A DNA stretch of 64,000 nt from Antitrichia curtipendula (lineage: Eukaryota > Streptophyta > Bryopsida > Hypnales > Leucodontaceae): positions 54,140,029 to 54,204,028 of the forward strand of contig OX579633.1 of assembly GCA_951230915.1 (NCBI GenBank), in the 5' to 3' direction. The position numbers were made by a program, and so were the translations under genes. A model generated the notes under the pieces. That model was not told the DNA's origin. It was given only the letters and a program-made list of their open reading frames with translations, and did no database searches. The stretch's first letter is position 1, and each line of letters starts with the position of its first letter. This document shows positions 58,510 to 64,000 of this stretch, one piece after another.

Positions 58510-60757
58510 AAAATCAACGGGAAAGCCCACTCAGAGCCTTGATTGAGAACAACTGAACACGGTTTGCAGAAGCTCAGGCGGCGGTCCAGGCTCAGTCTGC
58601 TGCCTTTTTACTACTAATGGAGCTCATTTACTCACGCTCACGTTTTCAGTTTTGAATTGGCATTATTTCTTGGGAAATCCGCCCCATTGAAAGCTCAAGG
58701 TTTGGATGGGGGGGGGGGGGACTGCTCTGCAAGGAATTTAATTTTCACATCCTTTAAGGGGTTATTTGTATTTTACCCCCTCATTAACCCCAAAAAAGCT
58801 GTAATATAATATTATTATTATTTTCACATTCCTTTAATTTCATTTGTGTGAATTGAAATCAAGATATGACGGATTTGGGGGAGTTAATTACCGGTAGGCT
58901 TGTGTACAATTATGAACTGATCATGCGGGGCCTTGTAGGGGGGGGATGTGGGTGTGCTGATCTTTTATGGTTTTGTATTTGGATATTTGGAATTTTTGTC
59001 CATCGTTTCAAGTTTTTGACTATAATGGTTGGAATTTGTACGGCATGGTATTTGGCACATGGTATTTACTGGGGAGGGTAGTGGGTAGTGGGTACAGTTG
59101 TTTCTTTTCACGTTTTTTATTTTATTTTGGAGGGGACCTCATAGCAGTGATGGAGGGAAAGATGCCTATTTTTTTGTCCAGAGACTAAGGAAAGACCCCA
59201 TGAAAAGACCCACAAGAAAACCTATGTGATCAATCAATCTTTTTTTAATCAATTCTTTTTGAAATTTTGCACATTTTACATAATTTGTGTTGCATAATTT
59301 GTGTAGCTGTATTATCCCATATATAATAATTAAGTTTATGTATGTTCAATGGCAATTCTCAATATTCAAACTCTTTTGCCTATGTGTGTTGCTAAGGAGC
59401 ATATTGGAACAAATCTAGCATCAAGGCCAAGAATGGAAAGGCACTCACACTATCTTGTGGGAGAGAATTAGCCTTCTATTCTTCGAGGGTTTATTTTTCA
59501 CCTTTGGATCTATATTTAGCCTTGTAATTTGTACATTAAAATATATTATCAAGTTATACACTTTTTAGAGAATGTCCAGTACTCTCCAGACTACTTTACA
59601 CTCACATCGAGTGACCATAGAGAAAGCCTTTTTAAGGTTCATGTCTTGTCTCTAAAAGCATAGTTTGTGGATATCATAGCCATTGGAGGTAGTGTAAAGT
59701 TAAAATGGACCATAAAATGAAGTACATATATTTTAATATTATTTTTAGAAACAAGGCAACATTAAATGTGATCTTTCTTTGAATGATTGGCTTTGAACAT
59801 TTTGATCCAAAGGCCCCCAAAATTTGTGATAGGCACACTTTTCTTATTAGGCTTGTCATAAATTTTAGGTGATTCGAAACTTGTGTTCATTAAATGTCAC
59901 AAAGGACAAGAGAGTTGTTCACATCATTCTCTTGATCGGGCTAAAAATTTGGAGTCTAAAGTGATATTCCTTGATCTTCTCAATTTTCAAAACTCTCATT
60001 GGACAAATTTTCTTTCTTTGTGACCACCACGATATTTTTGAATAGGGAGATTGGAGGTTCTTCTAAAATGATATTAAATCAAGAATATTTCATGTTACAA
60101 GTGGTTCACAATTTTTGTATAAGCATGTGTGCATTCAAGACTTTTAACAATCAAAAGAGCCTTGCCTCAAAGTTCAAAAATGTTATGTATCATCTATTAC
60201 AAAATAAAGACCTTAGTGTAGAGGTCTTGAGGTAATCCTAAATTCAAGTAGATTCATCAAATCAATGGTATAGAATTAGTGTCATTCCTTTATGTACAAT
60301 GAACTCCCACTGATAATTGAACAGTGTTAGTATAACAAATTGAATATATAAGGTTTATCAAACATTTGAAGGTGTTCCTTTTCTAGGGGATATTGAGTGA
60401 ATTCACAATAAGTAAATGAATTATAGTATATGAATTTTTCATCATCCCTCTATGTATATTTTTTCTAAACATGCACTAATATGAGACTAACAACCATATC
60501 CCATAGCCCCTATTTGTATCCATATGTCATACCAAATTAGTATTCCATATAACATATCCATGTTCCAAATAATTCATTTCTATTTCATATATTGTATCCA
60601 TATGAATTCCATATATTGTATCCAAATTGAAGTAGTTTATTTTTTATTTTTTATGGATTGGTGGACAAATTAGGTGTTTTATTTATTTATTTTCAATTTG
60701 TGAGTGTGGTTAAATAATTGACAGGATTTGCATAATTATGTCCCTTTTCAGGGAATA
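58510..60757. other. Intergenic DNA, no gene seen
   Basis: A G-run of about 12 lies at 58709-58720. A short tandem of CATATATTGTATCCA lies near 60585-60625. No conserved frame, RNA gene or paired transposon ends recognised. Confidence 0.5.
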
Positions 60758-61084
60758 AGGTAACATGTCCATAAATTGCCCACTTAAGAGACAAAACTAA
60801 ACTTTGGGGAGGTGAAGCTTCTTGAAATCATTTTCAATAAATTTCCCTTAAAAGACAAGTGGAATTGGCATCTCACCCAAGTTGTTTCATATTTTTTTGA
60901 GCTTTGTGGAATTAGTTATAAAGTTTTGAAGTTGAAATTGCATACGGCTTAAAAATCGCCCACCTCCTGAAATGTACATTTTTTGTACATTGCTGAAGGC
61001 TATGAAAAAGCAACGTGTACACATAGTGTACATTTGAGGATGTGCGCGGTTCTAAGGCCTGTGCAATTTTAAAGCCTGTTACCT
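60758..61084. mobile_element. TA-flanked MITE, family AGGTAAC (copy 2)
   Basis: Collinear with 11211-11536: AGGTAAC start, TTGCCCACTTAAGA, AGCTTCTTGAAAT, TTCAATAAATTTCCCTT, CCCAAGTTGTTTCATATTTT, CCTGAAATGTACATT, AAGGCTATGAAAAAGCA, and the end AGCCTGTTACCT. The left flank is TA; the right flank has slipped to TTTA. About 327 bp. Confidence 0.82.
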
Positions 61085-62139
61085 TTACCTTGGTCAAAAC
61101 ATTTGTTTTTATAGTGTTGCAAGAGACAATTCTAAAATGCTTAATATATATATTACTGCAGCCAGTGCACAGCAGTGATATTACTACCTTCTACAATAAA
61201 TCATTTTCAATTTTCACCAATTGTAAATTTTATGATTATATTAAAATCTCGTTGTGCATTTTACCAGGAATCTGAGGAGATACAGTAAATGTGAGTGGGG
61301 TTCCCATAAATTGCAATTGATATTTTTATCCTCTTCCGGTCCTTCAATTGCATTTTTTTTGTCTGTCTTAATTCAGGGGTGTTCATTTGGGGGAAAAAAT
61401 GAGCCAAACCAACATCAATAGATTTCCATTATTATTAAACTTTGAAAATTCTTAATATTAAAAAAAATTATTTATAAGTTTTGGTCAATTGTTGCAATTT
61501 GACTTTTGATTTTATTGGGCACGTATATTATATCTGAAAATATAATTTGTGTTCACACGTGTTAAAGAATTCCAGTTTGAGGTATTTTATGTGTTTCTAT
61601 ATGAAGGTAGATTGAAAACAAATTAATACAATTGTCAATTTACATCCTTTTTGCCATACAAAAACTTTTATCTAAAAGGAACTATGTTTGAATACTAAAA
61701 TTCATGAATTGTGACTTTAAATTTGGGAGTAAACTCGTCTACTAGGCTTTGCCGTTTGCAATGAGGGATGTTTCAAAAGAATAAGTCCTCCATCTCATAC
61801 GTGGGTGCAAAGTGTTTTCCTTGGTGCATACATTTTAGATAATAAAAAATGATTATCGAGTAGTTCAATGGTAAAAAAATTAATTTAAATAGAATAGTCT
61901 CTTCCACCAAATATTAGTTTTGGGATTACTCGCCTATTTTTCTTACAAATTAAATTGAAGAAGTATTTATTTTCTCAAGATTTTTTGCTCTTTTTAATTC
62001 TCTTATTTAGAAAAGTATTCTATGCTTGATATTGTAATGCACCATCTTCTTCGGCTTGTAAATATTGCCAATTTTTATACAATTAAAAATCCGTTTTAAA
62101 GTTCAAAGGATTATAAAACAAAACTTTGTACTATTGGTG
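61085..62139. other. AT-rich intergenic DNA, no gene seen
   Basis: No gene or paired inverted repeat recognised. Confidence 0.5.
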
Positions 62140-62141
62140 TA

Positions 62142-62440
62142 AGGTAGTATGCTCTTAAAGCTACCACTTAAGAGCAGATCGCCTTTTCAGGGAAGTTAAA
62201 CTTATTGAAATTTTCAGTAAATTTATATAGGAAGAAAAATGGAATTGGCATCTAACCCAAGTCGTTTCATATTTTTCAGATCTTTGTAGCATTAGTTATG
62301 AATTTTTGAAGTTCAAACACAGTGGTTTCTAAAAGCGACCACCTTCTGAAATGTACACAGTTCGAACATTGAAGAAAGCAAAATGTACCTCTGTGTCATG
62401 ATCGCTTTTAGAACATGGGCGCTTTTAGAGCATACTACCT
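62142..62440. mobile_element. TA-flanked MITE, family AGGTAGTATGC (299 bp)
   Basis: Inverted ends AGGTAGTATGCTCTTAAAGC and GCTTTTAGAGCATACTACCT, with TA on each side (62140-62141 and 62441-62442). The interior shares CATCTAACCCAAGTCGTTTC and CTGAAATGTACA with the AGGTAAC family, so the two are related subfamilies. Confidence 0.88.
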
Positions 62441-62442
62441 TA

Positions 62443-64000
62443 ATGCAATAAATTGACTATAAGTTTTTCTTGCAATCACCCTTGGAACTATCTCTAAGAG
62501 GTGAAAAATAAAAACACCTTTAGAAACTAATCAAACTTTGTCATTTTGTGTATATAGGACTTTGATTGGACTTTTCATCTTCAAATAATGACCTTAGCCT
62601 ACAATTGTAACTATAAATCCACCTTTGACAAGAATAACCTTAACAATCAATTCTTAAAGAATTTGGCAATGGTTACTTAGCATGGTCTAAGTATAAACCA
62701 TTGGGGTTCTTATGTTAAAGAAAATTTGCTCAAAAAAATTTGGAAAAATATCTCATGATATATTTCCACTTTCTCAAAGGATAGAACTCCTAAAATTTTA
62801 TAAATTTAGGGAGTGATATCATTCTTTTATACTTTCAGACTGATAGTTGAGTTTTCATCCATATTTCATTGTTTTCTAAAAGACCAAGAAACCATTCAAT
62901 GTATGTAAGAGATCTCATACATACATTAAAACATAATATATATTTTTTCAATTAGATGCCTAGATTAAAAGTTATGATGCCTTAATTTTTTGGGGATATA
63001 TGCAATATTCATCTTGCAATTCTAAAATTTGTCAAATTTAAGTAACTTTCAAGATATTCTATACAATGTCAAAAAAAATAACCATGTGTAGTGTAAAAGC
63101 CTCAATTTAAGAGGAATTTCCATACATTCCCATAATAGTCTAGTACAAATTTGTATGGTATAATTTTGAAAAAAAAAGAATATTTTTTTAATTGCCCTAA
63201 AAATTTGTAGTTTTTGATCATTCCCGTTTGAAATGTGCCTTGATTATGTAGGGGGTAATGTATGCATTTGTAGATATAAACAACTTCATCATTCAAGCAA
63301 AGATTTATTTTTGCACCCTCCAAAATAAATGAAATAAAAAATTGTCTAAACCACCCTTCAATTAGAGGAGTCATATCATCTCCAACAATAGCTTTAGCTT
63401 TAAATATATCTATAAATATATCCCAAATTATTTTGGAAGAATTACTTTAAAAAATAATAATCTTGTTGAATATTTATATTTTGATCATCCATCAAAATTT
63501 ATTTCCTACAAAAAATTAATTTTTTTTATAGAGAGGTGCTATTTAGGTATAGTATAAAAAAAAGTATTTTGTAATAAGAAACTAGAATCATCCATCCTAC
63601 CATCATCATTTCATCAAATCAGAGCATCTCCTTTCCACTACTAAAATAGCCTTGTCAACAATTTTTGAGATATCGAGAATGGTTTGGAGAAATCCAACCT
63701 CCACAATTCTTGAATAGGGGGATAAATTTTCTTAGAATTTGTATATAAGACACTTAGGTGCAAATTTGTTGGAGCATTGGACACTTTTACACAATTCCAA
63801 TGCTTGTAATTTTTTGGATTGTTTTAACTCCTACCTCCCTCCAAATGTAAAATTGGCATTGACATTTCCAATTCCATATCTTAATATGCTTATTTAGGAT
63901 TTATTGCAAGTATTGGAAATGTCTTGGACGATTTTTTTAATCAAAGGGTAAGTAATGTGTAAGATTTGCTAAGATGTGACTAATGCACTCCAAAGGGGTT
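62443..64000. other. AT-rich intergenic DNA, no gene seen
   Basis: No conserved frame, RNA gene or complete transposon recognised to the end of the window. Confidence 0.5.

Noticed and set aside
61858..61890. Possible tRNA A-box (TAGTTCAATGGTA)
   Set aside because: No matching B-box, acceptor stem or anticodon arm can be drawn around it.
1..64000. CRISPR arrays, operons, bacterial promoters or riboswitches
   Set aside because: The window is eukaryotic: spliced genes, plant protein families and DNA transposons. The tandem arrays have no alternation of fixed repeats with unique spacers.
1..64000. LTR retrotransposons or LINEs
   Set aside because: I looked for Gag-Pol or reverse transcriptase motifs and for paired long direct repeats with TG...CA ends and found none that I could support.

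Overview
The window looks like nuclear DNA of a land plant. Four protein genes can be read, all on the minus strand, all with GT-AG introns, and all from families well known in plants: S1FA, an AGD14-type ArfGAP, the Rab geranylgeranyl transferase beta subunit, and an ARF-family GTPase. Teloboxes of the plant type (CCTAAACCCTAAA) lie in introns. The genes are islands of moderate GC in very AT-rich DNA full of small non-autonomous DNA transposons. The S1FA and RABGGTB sequences are clearly plant but not obviously angiosperm. A seedless plant such as a moss is my best guess, by inference only.

Layout. 1-11.5 kb holds no gene: degenerate tandem arrays (0.6-2.5, 2.75-3.26, 3.49-3.97 and 8.0-8.4 kb), a CACTA-type terminus at 6181, one decayed open frame, and pieces of two transposon families. 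13.1-14.5 kb is S1FA (2 exons, 86 aa). 14.6-24.6 kb is intergenic with repeats. 24.7-31.3 kb is the AGD14-like ArfGAP (13 coding exons, 687 aa), followed upstream by a GC-rich promoter and 5'UTR region to about 32.9 kb. 33-40.8 kb is intergenic with several transposons. 40.8-45.3 kb is RABGGTB (9 exons, 321 aa). 45.5-56 kb is transposon-rich, with nested insertions. 56.1-57.4 kb is a divergent ARF GTPase (2 coding exons, 182 aa) with upstream promoter signals to 58.5 kb. 58.5-64 kb is intergenic with two more MITEs.

Three of the four genes act on small GTPases of membrane traffic: an Arf, an ArfGAP, and the enzyme subunit that prenylates Rabs. S1FA is a small protein with one hydrophobic segment and a basic tail. 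I see no operon-like arrangement.

The most unusual content is in the mobile DNA. At least ten copies or pieces of a 0.57-1.0 kb family have ends near CCCCTAAAG / CTTTAGGGG and sit between TTAA tetranucleotides, which resembles piggyBac target use. There is a 215-bp element with a perfect 9-bp target duplication, a Stowaway-type element whose empty site can be read because it sits inside another repeat, and several TA-flanked families starting AGG. The ARF gene adds a tandem duplication of its 3' end and a possible alternative first exon that would remove the myristoylation glycine. Exon coordinates come from reading splice sites and family conservation by eye. No transcript or database check was possible.
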